A DNA stretch of 64,000 nucleotides from an uncultured Pseudomonadales bacterium. GTDB taxonomy: Bacteria > Pseudomonadota > Gammaproteobacteria > Pseudomonadales > Cellvibrionaceae. The DNA lies in contig CANLBN010000001.1 in assembly GCA_947488935.1 (NCBI GenBank), positions 496,001-560,000 of the forward strand, given 5' to 3'. This document shows positions 38,223-46,670 of this stretch, piece after piece. Under the pieces are notes generated by a model that ran no database searches, was not told the DNA's origin, and worked only from the letters and a program-made list of their open reading frames with translations. Numbering within the stretch: position 1 is the first letter of the stretch; each line of letters opens with the position of its first letter. Both the position numbers and the translations under genes were made by a program.

Positions 38223-39193
38223 TACGCAGCTCCTTTTGACGTGTTTTCATCATCACAGGCAAGCAGCTCTTTGCGCAAAGGCTCTGGTGCTAAAGGAAAG
38301 CCCAAATCTTTGCGCGCATTATAGTAAGACTGCGCGACTGCACGCGATAAAGTACGAACACGTAAAATAAAACGCTGTCGTTCAGTCACCGAGATGGCGT
38401 GGCGAGCATCTAGTAGATTAAAAGCATGGGAGGCTTTCATCACTTGCTCATAGGCAGGTAGAGGTAGCTTTGCCTCAATTAAACGCTGGCTTTCTCTCTC
38501 ACAAACATCAAAGCTCTGGAATAAAAACTCAACATCGGCATGCTCAAAATTATAGTGAGACATCTCAACTTCATTTTGGTGAAAGACATCACCATAACTG
38601 ACTTTATTACCCGCTGGATCAATCGTCCAGGTTAGGTCATAAATAGAATCAACACCCTGTAAATACATCGCAATGCGTTCAAGGCCATAGGTGATTTCAC
38701 CCGTTACCGGATAGCACTCTAAGCCGCCAACCTGCTGAAAATAGGTAAACTGGGTCACTTCCATACCATTAAGCCATAGCTCCCAACCCAGCCCCCAAGC
38801 GCCGAGTGTAGGTGACTCCCAGTTGTCTTCAACAAAACGAATATCATGGACGTTAGGATCAATACCTAACTCACGTAGCGAATCTAGGTAAAGCTCTTGT
38901 ATATTATCGGGAGAAGGCTTTAAAGCCACCTGGAATTGATAGTAATGCTGTAGGCGATTAGGGTTTTCACCATAACGCCCATCGGTTGGTCTACGGCAAG
39001 GCTGTACGTAAGCGCTACTCCAAGACTCTGGCCCAATGGCACGTAAAAATGTTGCTGGATGAAAGGTTCCTGCACCCACTTCCATGTCTAATGGTTGGAG
39101 AATCACACAGCCTTGTTTGGCCCAATACTGCTGTAGTACTAAAATAAGACCTTGAAATGTCTCCATCGCGGGATTTGTATCAGTTGCACTCAC
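38222..39193 (-). CDS. glyQ: glycyl-tRNA synthetase alpha subunit
   Basis: Catalytic class II subunit that activates glycine. 323 residues. Conserved stretches are [19 protein letters not shown] at the N-terminus, the active-site [19 protein letters not shown], and [19 protein letters not shown]. It is first in the glyQ-glyS-gmhB-like-plsC-asparaginase run. A TATAAT -10 box is visible about 50 bases upstream. Confidence 0.98.
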   Translation of the reverse strand: MSATDTNPAMETFQGLILVLQQYWAKQGCVILQPLDMEVGAGTFHPATFLRAIGPESWSSAYVQPCRRPTDGRYGENPNRLQHYYQFQVALKPSPDNIQELYLDSLRELGIDPNVHDIRFVEDNWESPTLGAWGLGWELWLNGMEVTQFTYFQQVGGLECYPVTGEITYGLERIAMYLQGVDSIYDLTWTIDPAGNKVSYGDVFHQNEVEMSHYNFEHADVEFLFQSFDVCERESQRLIEAKLPLPAYEQVMKASHAFNLLDARHAISVTERQRFILRVRTLSRAVAQSYYNARKDLGFPLAPEPLRKELLACDDENTSKGAA

Positions 39194-39240
39194 GCCTGTC
39201 TCCGGCCATTATTGAATTCATGAGAAAATAGAAGGCGCCG

Positions 39241-39246
39241 ATTATA
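39241..39246 (-). promoter_or_regulatory. -10 element of the glyQ promoter
   Basis: On the minus strand a perfect TATAAT is 48 bases before the glyQ ATG. The -35 position (TACCAA, 17-base spacer) is poor, so only the -10 box is convincing. Confidence 0.45.
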
Positions 39247-39363
39247 GCGAGGTATAGTGTGGATTGGTATGCGAAGCACTCTATAAGCACACTTTTTCGC
39301 TAATTTACTACTCGCTTTACAAACCTGCCATTCATAAACTCAGAAAAAGCCTCTATAGGTGAG

Positions 39364-40041
39364 CTACTTAAAACCTGTATCCATAACTTTTTGCAATTGA
39401 TCGACAAGGCTATCACTGTAGACAGGGGCTCCATGGCATGGCACTAAAAGTTGGGGAGAGTCTGACAGTAATTGTTGATCCACCCATGCTTGGTATTGCT
39501 CTAGATTGTTAACCCCATAGCGCGGGAAGGTTTTTAATAGCTCCGCTTTACTTTCGTATAGGGTCGAATCAGGGGATGCGGGCCCTGAGAATGCATCAAC
39601 TACAAGCCAGGCCGTTTTTTTATCATCTATCACTTTAAGCCATATCTCGCCCGTTTTTAAGCCTTTGGGAGAAAGTACCGAAACATTTTTGGGCAACTGC
39701 TTTAAGAGTGAATCGAGGTTAGAAAACTCAAGTCCCGTCACTTTATTAAGCCTAGGAATTGAAAAATCTGGAGCACATAGCACCGCTTGCGGGAATTGCT
39801 CGGCGTACTCAACAATGGCTGCATGATGGTAGTGATTAGGGGCAAGAATAAAACTGGGGTCACCCAGCTCTTTTATACTAGCAAGCAGCTTATCATTTAA
39901 CCCTTTTACCGGGCTAAACAGGCACACTTTATTAGCTTTAAGCTTAATGATACTACTGCGTAAATTTTTACGGCGAGCAGAAAAAACAGACGGAAATTCT
40001 TTTGCTAGTGACTGATACAAAAACGGTGTTTTTATTGGCAT
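39364..40041 (-). CDS. DUF4336-like metallo-hydrolase-fold protein
   Basis: 225 residues, soluble. The central LAPNHYHHAAIVEYAEQFP and the late LLVPCHGAPVYSDS recall the metallo-beta-lactamase-like DUF4336 family, where the HxxH loop is reduced. The conserved lysine/tryptophan stretch EIWLKVIDDKKTAWLVVDAF follows. Function is unknown. It lies on the same strand, 86 bases beyond the DUF2892 gene at the end of the sulfide cluster, and may or may not belong to it. Confidence 0.7.
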   Translation of the reverse strand: MPIKTPFLYQSLAKEFPSVFSARRKNLRSSIIKLKANKVCLFSPVKGLNDKLLASIKELGDPSFILAPNHYHHAAIVEYAEQFPQAVLCAPDFSIPRLNKVTGLEFSNLDSLLKQLPKNVSVLSPKGLKTGEIWLKVIDDKKTAWLVVDAFSGPASPDSTLYESKAELLKTFPRYGVNNLEQYQAWVDQQLLSDSPQLLVPCHGAPVYSDSLVDQLQKVMDTGFK

Positions 40042-40127
40042 TTAAAGCTCTTCCCTTTACCCTAAAAAATATCGCCTACATTATAGGGTTTTTAGATCAC
40101 AGGCAAAAGGTCATGCCAATAAACACG

Positions 40128-40319
40128 TTATTTTTTTGCGCAGGTGCTTATATTAAATACCCGATAAATCGGGCAAAAATTGATAAACCCCGTTACTATC
40201 AAAATTAAACCTATATAACCAAACGCTGTTTGCGGCCCCCAAAAAACAAGACTTAGCAAAAACAAACCAATAACTATGCGAAGAATCCGGTCTAGTGAAT
40301 TGATATTACTGGTAAACAT
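40128..40319 (-). CDS. DUF2892 inner-membrane protein
   Basis: 63 residues with two hydrophobic segments (about residues 13-30 and 32-48). The start (NINSLDRILRIVIGLFLL) and the middle (GPQTAFGYIGLILIVTG) match the DUF2892/YgaP membrane domain, often fused to or near rhodaneses and sulfide genes. The terminal NFCPIYRVFNIST includes the usual CP. It is last in the run pdo-sqr-crp/fnr-DUF2892. Confidence 0.85.
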   Translation of the reverse strand: MFTSNINSLDRILRIVIGLFLLSLVFWGPQTAFGYIGLILIVTGFINFCPIYRVFNISTCAKK

Positions 40320-40422
40320 AAAGAACCCCCTATTTATCGTTACGCCAATTTAAATGAGGGTTTATTTTGACATGTAATATCAGACAAAATCTTGAGACTA
40401 AATCTCACAGGAATTAAATATT

Positions 40423-41148
40423 TTACAGCAGTATTTCTTCAAGCTTATTAAGGTCGACAATTTTTATTTCTGATCGCTCACGTCTAATAACATTAGACTT
40501 CTCTAGCTCAATTAACTTTCTACCGACAACTTCTCTTGCCGTACCTATTTCCCTTGCTAATGCAGATTGCTTAATCGTTAATGTGTTGTCTTCATCTTTG
40601 TTTTCATATAAAAAATTAGCAACGTTGCTTAAAATATTATTGGAAGTCAGTCGATCAATCAGCACAAAAAGTAGCGATACTTTTTTAGAGTAGTCGGATA
40701 ATACGTATTGCATAAATAGGGGGTACTCTAACAATACATTATTAAAACTCGCCGTAGTAATGGCTAAGGCTGTTACTTCTGTCTCGGTAATGCCCTGCGC
40801 ATAATATTTTTCTGAATTGAGCAGTGAGGTTGTTGTTAACACGCAGCTTTCGCCGGAGTTAATACGATACAAGGTAGTATCTCTACCTTGCCTCGCCGTT
40901 AACTCAACCCGCACACTACCCTCAAGCACGATAAGAAACAGCCTACAGTGATCTCCAGGCTTAAACAGCACAGTATCTTTGTCGAACGTAACTTTTGATG
41001 CCTCAAATTTTTTGTCTGTTAAGAATTGCTTAGGCAAACCAATCCTTTCTAAAATTTCTGTATCTTTCATTAGCGCAAGCAAGTCTGTGTGAGTTGATAT
41101 AGTATTCGTTAAGGTAAGTTCAAGCTTAATATCATAGCACTTTTTCAC
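40423..41148 (-). CDS. Crp/Fnr-family regulator in the sulfide cluster
   Basis: The N-terminal cyclic-nucleotide-type sensor domain has FKPGDHCRLFLIVLEGSVRV and LYRINSGESCVLTT. The C-terminal HTH is KQSALAREIGTAREVVGRKL (about residues 190-212). It lacks the N-terminal cysteine cluster of FNR, so no iron-sulfur oxygen sensor is expected. The frame opens with GTG at 41148, overlapping sqr by 17 bases. An ATG at 41070 would give 215 residues. Its link to sqr suggests a role in sulfur or redox response. Ligand unknown. Confidence 0.85.
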   Translation of the reverse strand: MKKCYDIKLELTLTNTISTHTDLLALMKDTEILERIGLPKQFLTDKKFEASKVTFDKDTVLFKPGDHCRLFLIVLEGSVRVELTARQGRDTTLYRINSGESCVLTTTSLLNSEKYYAQGITETEVTALAITTASFNNVLLEYPLFMQYVLSDYSKKVSLLFVLIDRLTSNNILSNVANFLYENKDEDNTLTIKQSALAREIGTAREVVGRKLIELEKSNVIRRERSEIKIVDLNKLEEILL

Positions 41149-42376
41149 TAGGGATAGTTGAGCCTACTAACCACTCTCGCCCCTTTAACATTGCCTCCCA
41201 ATATACCTTAGGCAGAAGCACTGCTTTTAACATCCAGGCAAATGTAGTCGCCGTAGTTCCGTCGTTTATCCATTTTGGGAAAGTAGGTGCCACAACCCCA
41301 CCATAGGTGAATTCAGCCAATACTATTTTCCCTTTCTCAACGGTCAAAGGGCAAGAGCCATAGCCATCGTAATGCTCACGTTTTGGATTATTAGTAATTA
41401 CATTAATAATGTTTTGGGCAACAATTGGCGCTTGTTTACGAGCGGCTGCCATTGTTTTTGCATTACCGGTATTCATCACATCACCAACGCCCCAAACATT
41501 TTTATATTTTTTGCTTTGCAATGTCCCCGGGTCTACATCCAACCAACCGCCCTCATCACATAAATCACTTTCACGAATGAAGTCGGGGGCCATTTGTGGA
41601 GGACAAACATGCAACATATCAAAGCTATCCTCGGTAAGATTGCCCTCGCTATCTTTAAATGTTGCTATTTTATTTTCTCCATCAACTTTAACTAAGGTTT
41701 GCATAAAACAGAGTTCTGCATTATATTTTTTTACATACTCCATTAGTGCAGGGACGTAGGCATCTACTCCAAATAAAACACCACCCGAGTTATAAAATTT
41801 TATATCGATGTCGTTTAAGCAGCCCTGATCAAACCATTCGGATCCCGACAAGTACATGGCTTTTTGTGGAGCACCGGCACACTTGATTGGCATTGGCGGC
41901 TGAGTAAAAAGTGCTTTACCCTTTTTAAGGTTTTTAACAAGCTCCCATGTATAAGGTGCAAGATCGTAACGATAATTCGAGGTGACGCCATTTTTACCTA
42001 GCGACTCTTCTAAACCCTCTATACCTTTCCAGTTTAATGTTAAGCCTGGCGCTATAACTAGCTGCTCAAATTCTATAATATCGGCATTATTAAGCTGGAC
42101 ATTATTATCTTTGGCGTTAATAGAAACAACGGATTTTTTAATCCATTCGCAACCAGCTGGAATTAAGTTTTTAGTTTTTCTACGAGTGGTCTCGGCATTA
42201 AATATACCACCTCCAACCATTGTCCAACCGGGTTGATAAAAGTGATCTTCCGAAGGGTCAATAAGTGCTATGCGTAATATTGGGTCGCGTTTTTGTATGC
42301 TACTGGCCGTTGCGATGCCTCCAGAACCAGCACCAATGATAACAACATCAAATTTTTTATTATTGTTTACTGTCAT
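41132..42376 (-). CDS. sqr: sulfide:quinone oxidoreductase
   Basis: FAD flavoprotein on the membrane that oxidises sulfide to polysulfide or persulfide and reduces quinone. The N-terminal Rossmann motif is VVIIGAGSGGIATASSI, then FYQPGWTMVGGGIF, the ATP-like VWGVGDVMNTGNAKTMAAA and the C-terminal KPVYWEAMLKGREWL-like LLPKVYWEAML. Likely redox cysteines lie in MPIKCAGAPQKAMYLSG and in MLHVCPPQMAPDF. 414 residues. A GGAGA ribosome site precedes the ATG. It lies 22 bases downstream of the persulfide dioxygenase gene. Confidence 0.93.
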   Translation of the reverse strand: MTVNNNKKFDVVIIGAGSGGIATASSIQKRDPILRIALIDPSEDHFYQPGWTMVGGGIFNAETTRRKTKNLIPAGCEWIKKSVVSINAKDNNVQLNNADIIEFEQLVIAPGLTLNWKGIEGLEESLGKNGVTSNYRYDLAPYTWELVKNLKKGKALFTQPPMPIKCAGAPQKAMYLSGSEWFDQGCLNDIDIKFYNSGGVLFGVDAYVPALMEYVKKYNAELCFMQTLVKVDGENKIATFKDSEGNLTEDSFDMLHVCPPQMAPDFIRESDLCDEGGWLDVDPGTLQSKKYKNVWGVGDVMNTGNAKTMAAARKQAPIVAQNIINVITNNPKREHYDGYGSCPLTVEKGKIVLAEFTYGGVVAPTFPKWINDGTTATTFAWMLKAVLLPKVYWEAMLKGREWLVGSTIPSEKVL

Positions 42377-42398
42377 TTTTATTCTCCATTTTTATTTA

Positions 42399-43292
42399 TT
42401 ATGATTCAAGAGTCGTTTGTAAACCGGTCACAGGTACTTTTAGATACACTGTTTCGTTGGTATCTGGTTTAGGAAAATGCCCTGCACGCATATTGATTTG
42501 CAGCGAGGGCAGAATTAATTTTGGCATCGACAAGGTTTTGTCTCTCGCCTCTCGCAACTCAACAAAAGTATCCTCATTTACACTGCCTGCCAGATGTATG
42601 TTTTTTGCCTTTTGTTCAGAGACTGTTGTCATATATTCTAATTCTCGGCCATTGGGCTGGTAGTCATGGCACATAAACAGCCTTGTTTCATCGGGCAGGC
42701 TCAGCACTTTTTGAATAGATTGATACAACACACGAGCATCACCTCCTGGAAAATCAGCCCTTGCGGTACCACCGTCTGGCATAAATAAAGTATCGCCAAC
42801 GAAGGCAACATCACCCATCAAATGAGTCATACAGGCAGGAGTATGGCCCGGTGTGGTGAGAGCCTGACAATTAAGTTTACCCAATTTGTAGCTTTGATCA
42901 TCTTCAAACAAAATATCAAACTGACTACCGTCGCGCTGGAATTCTGTACCTTCATTAAATAGACGACCAAATTCATTTTGTACCGTGACAATATGTTGGC
43001 TGATAGCAACTTTGCCGCCTAAAACACTCTGAATGTAAGGTGCAGCGGATAGATGATCGGCGTGGACATGTGTCTCAATAAGCAACTCAAGTATTAAATT
43101 ATTCGCCTTGATACACTCGATGATTTTATTAGCACTTTCGTAGGTAATCTGGCCAGCCGCATAATCAAAATCTAAAACCGAATCAATAACTGCACATGCC
43201 TGACTATTAGGGTCTTTAATAACATAGGAAAAAGTATTGCTATTGCTATCAAAAAAAGGGAATACATCTTTAACGCTATTGTTACTGGCCAT
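42399..43292 (-). CDS. pdo: persulfide dioxygenase (Blh/ETHE1-like)
   Basis: Oxidises glutathione persulfide, the SQR product after sulfane transfer, to sulfite. MBL-fold protein of 297 residues. Iron site: ETHVHADHLSAAPYI (HxHxDH), the later TPGHTPACMTHL, GDTLFMPDGG and CHDYQPNGRELEYMTT. Its length and the C-terminal motif INMRAGHFPKP match the bacterial Blh/PDO type. It leads the minus-strand operon and is preceded by a sigma54 promoter at 43339-43354. Confidence 0.92.
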   Translation of the reverse strand: MASNNSVKDVFPFFDSNSNTFSYVIKDPNSQACAVIDSVLDFDYAAGQITYESANKIIECIKANNLILELLIETHVHADHLSAAPYIQSVLGGKVAISQHIVTVQNEFGRLFNEGTEFQRDGSQFDILFEDDQSYKLGKLNCQALTTPGHTPACMTHLMGDVAFVGDTLFMPDGGTARADFPGGDARVLYQSIQKVLSLPDETRLFMCHDYQPNGRELEYMTTVSEQKAKNIHLAGSVNEDTFVELREARDKTLSMPKLILPSLQINMRAGHFPKPDTNETVYLKVPVTGLQTTLES

Positions 43293-43338
43293 ACTCTGAT
43301 CTCTAATCTTTTACTATTAGTTTTATGCTCTTAACATA

Positions 43339-43354
43339 GCGAGCTTTATGCCAA
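43339..43354 (-). promoter_or_regulatory. sigma54 promoter of the pdo-sqr operon
   Basis: The minus strand reads TTGGCATAAAGCTCGC, against the consensus TTGGCACGnnnnTTGC. The invariant GG and GC are 10 bases apart, as required. The expected start site near 43327 gives a leader of about 35 bases for pdo. Confidence 0.8.
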
Positions 43355-43426
43355 CTCTATAAAAACTACCAAGCCTTTGATTTATAAGAAGTTCTTAAAA
43401 CAATAAAATCCGCGAATGCTTTTTTT

Positions 43427-43462
43427 TGTCATATATGTCACCATTAAATGTCATTTTTGACA
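43427..43462. promoter_or_regulatory. TGTCA repeats, candidate FisR enhancer sites
   Basis: TGTCA occurs at 43427, 43436 and 43449, with the inverted TGACA at 43458, forming the palindrome TGTCA-tttt-TGACA. They lie 75-120 bases upstream of the sigma54 promoter, the usual enhancer distance, and next to the fisR start. Confidence 0.6.
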
Positions 43463-43494
43463 GAAAGCCTGAGTTTTAGGCCAATGGAAATGCT

Positions 43495-44793
43495 ATGAAT
43501 GAGACTGCGAAACTAGCTCAGATGCTAGAGGCATATGAAGTCCCTGCAATTTTGGTCACATCGGATTATGAGATCATCGCCACCAATAAAAATTACGAGG
43601 ACAAGTTTGGCAGCATTGATATCGCCTCCAAACCCCATTGCTATAAGGTGTCCCATGGCTATAACAAGCCTTGTGATCAAGCGGGTGAAGACTGCCCTCT
43701 GCGCGCAGCAAGAGACTCAAAACAAAAAGAAAATGTCTTACATATTCACCAAACCCCCAATGGGCGTGAACACGTCGATGTAGAAATGATTCCTATATTC
43801 GACGAGGGAAAAAACCTTAACTTTTTTGTCGAACTACTAAAGCCTGTTCCTCTTGCTAGCGGCGCATCGGCTAAGCAAAGATTTATAGGCAATAGCCCCG
43901 CCTTTGAAAAGCTCATCAAAAACGCAACACGCGTTGCCAAAAGCGATGCCAATGTTTTACTGCTAGGCGAATCGGGCACAGGAAAGGAGCTAGTTAGTCA
44001 CATGATCCATTTAGCCAGCGAGCGTAGCGACTCACCCATGGTGACTTTGGAGTGTGCAGGCTTAAGTGAAACCCTAGTGGAGAGCGAGCTCTTTGGTCAT
44101 AAAAAAGGCGCTTTTACCGACGCGCATACCGACAAAATTGGGCTCGTAGAACATGCCAATGGCGGTACATTATTTTTAGACGAGATAGGCGATATATCGC
44201 TAGAAACTCAAGTTAAATTATTACGCTTGATAGAATCTAAAACCTTTAGGCGAGTGGGCGGCACTAAGGTGAGATCCTCTGATTTTAGATTGATTTGTGC
44301 AACCCACAGAGACTTAAAGCAAATGATTAAGCAAGAGAGATTTCGCCTCGATCTTTATTACCGTATCAATGTGTTTCCTATTGCTGTTCCCTCTCTCACC
44401 GAAAGACATGCGGATATACCCGAGCTTGCTAAGCATATGATTAGTACACTGAGCAAGGAGCATCATATAACCGAGGGAGCTATTAAGTTACTTCAGCAAC
44501 ACACCTTTGAGGGTAATATTCGCGAGCTTCGCAATTTAATGCAACGTGCAATTATTTTATGTGACACCAATATAATAACTAAAGGCACTATAGAAGAGGC
44601 TCTACTATTAGAAAAAAACACATCCGATAAAAATATAAATAAAGCGCCTGAAAAAACTACAACCTTAAAACAGCTTGAAACTAATTATCTATTGGATCTA
44701 GTTAGTTTATACGAGGGTGATAAACAACGAGCGGCTGAGCAAGCAGGGATAAGCCTAAGAACCCTATACAGAAAACTGGATAAGCTACTTTAG
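43495..44793 (+). CDS. fisR: FisR-type sulfide-responsive sigma54 activator
   Basis: Activates sigma54 promoters of sqr/pdo operons in response to polysulfide. The N-terminal PAS-like sensor has three cysteines, C49, C60 and C67, with the spacing C-x10-C-x6-C of Cupriavidus FisR sulfur sensors. The AAA+ domain (about 128-360) shows Walker A GESGTGKE, the sigma54 loop GAFTDA, and DEIGDISLETQVKLLR. The Fis-type HTH is near the end (RAAEQAGISLRTLYRKL). It is divergent from pdo, and its 3' end adjoins the left repeat of the RHS island. Confidence 0.93.
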   Translation: MNETAKLAQMLEAYEVPAILVTSDYEIIATNKNYEDKFGSIDIASKPHCYKVSHGYNKPCDQAGEDCPLRAARDSKQKENVLHIHQTPNGREHVDVEMIPIFDEGKNLNFFVELLKPVPLASGASAKQRFIGNSPAFEKLIKNATRVAKSDANVLLLGESGTGKELVSHMIHLASERSDSPMVTLECAGLSETLVESELFGHKKGAFTDAHTDKIGLVEHANGGTLFLDEIGDISLETQVKLLRLIESKTFRRVGGTKVRSSDFRLICATHRDLKQMIKQERFRLDLYYRINVFPIAVPSLTERHADIPELAKHMISTLSKEHHITEGAIKLLQQHTFEGNIRELRNLMQRAIILCDTNIITKGTIEEALLLEKNTSDKNINKAPEKTTTLKQLETNYLLDLVSLYEGDKQRAAEQAGISLRTLYRKLDKLL

Positions 44794-44872
44794 TTTTTTA
44801 CTAAGTACTGCGTATAAAAAAAATGCTTATAAAGCACAGCCAGAGAACAAACCCTGTCGAATAATCTGCAGT
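44791..44872. repeat. left direct repeat of the RHS island
   Basis: About 80 bases starting at the fisR stop are similar to 52201-52281. Positions 44825-44870 are identical, base for base, to 52234-52279 (46 bases). On the minus strand this copy encodes a truncated version of the C-terminus of the gene at 52195 (ADYSTGFVLWLCFIS), then diverges to a stop. It is a relic, not a gene. Confidence 0.92.
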
Positions 44873-44900
44873 AGTGACGCCTTACTTACGCTTTCAAAAT

Positions 44901-44930
44901 AAAAAAGCCTATTCGAATATCTAGCTTTTA
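44901..44930 (-). terminator. possible terminator after the orphan immunity gene
   Basis: On the minus strand, just past the stop at 44928, AAAAGC pairs with GCTTTT across an AT-rich palindrome and is followed by TTTTTTATTTT. The stem is imperfect. Confidence 0.4.
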
Positions 44931-45437
44931 TTTCCACATATCCAAATATAATCGACCATTAAATACAAATGACTTAATCTCTTCTTCAATACATGGAGTG
45001 GATACACCTGATGAAGAATGCACCGAATTAGATGATGGCCACAGCACACCATCTTTTTCAATATACCTAGTAATCAATGTAATTACTTCTCCATCAGCAT
45101 CTAAATCTTGGCTTTCAATAATTTCCCTACTTCTCTTATCGCCTTTATGATAGTTAATTCTTTCTAATAGTGACTTACGCTCACGATCCCAATAAGAAAT
45201 AGTAGAAATAGACTCTCTGTTTTGATATGAGTCTTCTATAGTGCATTTTATACCTAAAATAACACTTTTCTCTTTATCGTCGATATAGTCTCTATAATCG
45301 TCATACAAAGACATGCTATCGATTTCTATATCTTCCAGCTGTGTATACTCAAGATCATAGAACTCATTAACTGGTAGAGAAATTTTCACCCACTTATGAG
45401 AACAAATTAAATATTCGAATTTAATCGAAATACTCAT
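44928..45437 (-). CDS. probable immunity protein of an orphan RHS toxin tip
   Basis: 169 residues, acidic, soluble, without signal or membrane segment. I do not recognise the family. Its ATG overlaps the TAA of the orphan toxin-tip frame (TAATG at 45435-45439), exactly the arrangement of a toxin-immunity pair. AT-rich codons differ from the RHS core and resemble transferred genes. The role as an immunity protein rests on position only. Confidence 0.6.
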   Translation of the reverse strand: MSISIKFEYLICSHKWVKISLPVNEFYDLEYTQLEDIEIDSMSLYDDYRDYIDDKEKSVILGIKCTIEDSYQNRESISTISYWDRERKSLLERINYHKGDKRSREIIESQDLDADGEVITLITRYIEKDGVLWPSSNSVHSSSGVSTPCIEEEIKSFVFNGRLYLDMWK

Positions 45438-45571
45438 TAACTACTTCCTCCTCCACCACAACCACCTACATTTCGTTTTTGGTCAATTGCTTTTTTGATA
45501 GGACTAAAACCACGCTTATCTAGAAATTCTTTTTTAGTTTTAGTAGCTACGACAACAGGGAGAGGATATGG
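45437..45571 (-). pseudogene. orphan RHS-type toxin C-terminal tip
   Basis: An open frame of 44 codons with no start, following a stop. It reads PYPLPVVVATKTKKEFL, then DKRGFSPIKKAIDQKRNVG, and ends in GGCGGGGSS and TAA. It looks like the tail of a toxin cut from its RHS core, the usual displaced-tip remnant in RHS loci. The similar-looking sequence is not found in the tip of the intact RHS protein at 47069, so it is a different tip. Too short to name the toxin. Confidence 0.6.
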
Positions 45572-45601
45572 TCACTGAGCTAATACACTGAATCTCAACT
45601 A

Positions 45602-45907
45602 CTATTCTTTAATGGTCTTAAATAGTGAGTTCGCTTCATCTATAGAACAATGCCTTGAAAATAGTTCCAATCCAGACCTTAAATCACCTTCTATTTCATA
45701 CACACTTTGAACACCCATAAATTTCCAGTAGACTAAGTCACCGGCTTCATTTTTATATGAAACTTCATTATCTTTAGCTATATCAGATGCTAAAGATATT
45801 GCTTCAAGCTGAGACTCTGCATCAATAAGAATTATTTGCTCTTCACACAAGCCACCTGCCACACCATTATGATGAGATCGGGTAAAGACACTTACAGAGA
45901 ATAACAC
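45602..45907 (-). CDS. DUF4288-like protein, probable immunity
   Basis: 101 residues, soluble. The pattern EEQIILIDAESQLEAISLA, then NEAGDLVYWKFMGVQSVYEI and ELFSRH, recalls DUF4288, a family found near polymorphic toxins. The GTG at 45907 has a GAGGAG 6 bases upstream, so the start is well supported. It is followed by the orphan toxin tip and its partner on the same strand. Confidence 0.6.
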   Translation of the reverse strand: MLFSVSVFTRSHHNGVAGGLCEEQIILIDAESQLEAISLASDIAKDNEVSYKNEAGDLVYWKFMGVQSVYEIEGDLRSGLELFSRHCSIDEANSLFKTIKE

Positions 45908-45959
45908 TAATAACTCCTCATTTTAAAAACTTGTTGAATTTCTCCAAAAGGAGTCCATT

Positions 45960-46241
45960 ATGGCTGAGCACGATGATAATGCAGGATTGCCCCTGTCACA
46001 AACTTTATTACTACGAGAGCAGTTAACGAGGCTGGAGGATCGGTTACATCGGTTGCTGGCGAGTTATCAGTTTTATGATACGGCGATTCGGGCCATGACT
46101 GCTCCCGATTATATAGAGCCTGACATACTGAGTAATAAGGAGTGTCACTTTGGGTTGTACCTGAACCAACAATGGTTACAGCAACAGGGCGAAGAGGTGA
46201 TTACCGAACTGATCACCACTCAGCAGATGATGCAGACTTAA
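45960..46241 (+). CDS. small helical hypothetical protein in the RHS island
   Basis: 93 residues, rich in L, Q and E, probably helical or coiled-coil near residues 10-40 (LLLREQLTRLEDRLHRLLAS). A clear AAGGAG lies 7 bases before the ATG. Unlike its AT-rich neighbours it uses GC-richer codons, like the RHS core. It is the only plus-strand gene of the island. I do not recognise it. Confidence 0.55.
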   Translation: MAEHDDNAGLPLSQTLLLREQLTRLEDRLHRLLASYQFYDTAIRAMTAPDYIEPDILSNKECHFGLYLNQQWLQQQGEEVITELITTQQMMQT

Positions 46242-46261
46242 AAAGCATAACAACCCAAATC

Positions 46262-46293
46262 AAAAAAGCCTAACCGACAAAAGGCTAGGCTTT
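46262..46293 (-). terminator. terminator of the RHS operon
   Basis: On the minus strand AAAGCCTAGCC pairs with GGTTAGGCTTT over 11 bases including one G-U pair, followed by TTTTTTG. The plus strand would have a mismatch there, so it is specific to the RHS direction. Confidence 0.75.
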
Positions 46294-46337
46294 AATTCAA
46301 GATTCAAGACGTGACACCTTATTTTACGGCTAGGCTC

Positions 46338-46670
46338 TTATTCCTTACCCTCTGATTCTTTTGATTTTTCTTTATCTTTATCTTTATCTTTATCTTTATC
46401 TTTAATAATCTTTTTTAACAATGGTTTCATACTAATAAAGCCATGAGTATAAGAACCTCTAGGCCCATTATTTTTTGGCACAAGGCTATTTGATGGAACA
46501 TCAGCAACAAAAAAATATAAAAGAGGGCCAAGAAACGGAATTAGTATCGCAACGCTCAATATAATTTTTAATACTTTATGATCATTACCCGCCCAAGTTT
46601 TGAATATCAAAACTAAGGAGATAATTTCCGAAACAACAATATAAAACCAAATATTATTCAGTATCAGCAA
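46338..46670 (-). CDS. two-segment membrane protein with a KD-repeat tail
   Basis: Two hydrophobic segments (about residues 5-24 and 33-55), then a loop and a C-terminal tail of alternating lysine and aspartate coded by a 6-base repeat. The PLD nuclease-type N-terminal pattern is suggested by PFLGPLLYFFVADVP but the family is not certain. The start is a TTG at 46670, overlapping the upstream gene by 17 bases. Probably part of the RHS immunity set. Function unproven. Confidence 0.5.
   Translation of the reverse strand: MLILNNIWFYIVVSEIISLVLIFKTWAGNDHKVLKIILSVAILIPFLGPLLYFFVADVPSNSLVPKNNGPRGSYTHGFISMKPLLKKIIKDKDKDKDKDKEKSKESEGKE
46370..46404. repeat. 6 bp tandem repeat coding the KD tail
   Basis: The hexamer TTTATC is repeated five full times plus a partial copy. 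On the minus strand it codes KDKDKDKDKDK. Because the unit is 6 bases, changes in copy number keep the frame and only alter the tail length. Confidence 0.9.

Noticed and set aside
46360..46410. Repeated hexamers as a CRISPR-like array
   Set aside because: Contiguous 6-base units without spacers, in frame inside a coding sequence.
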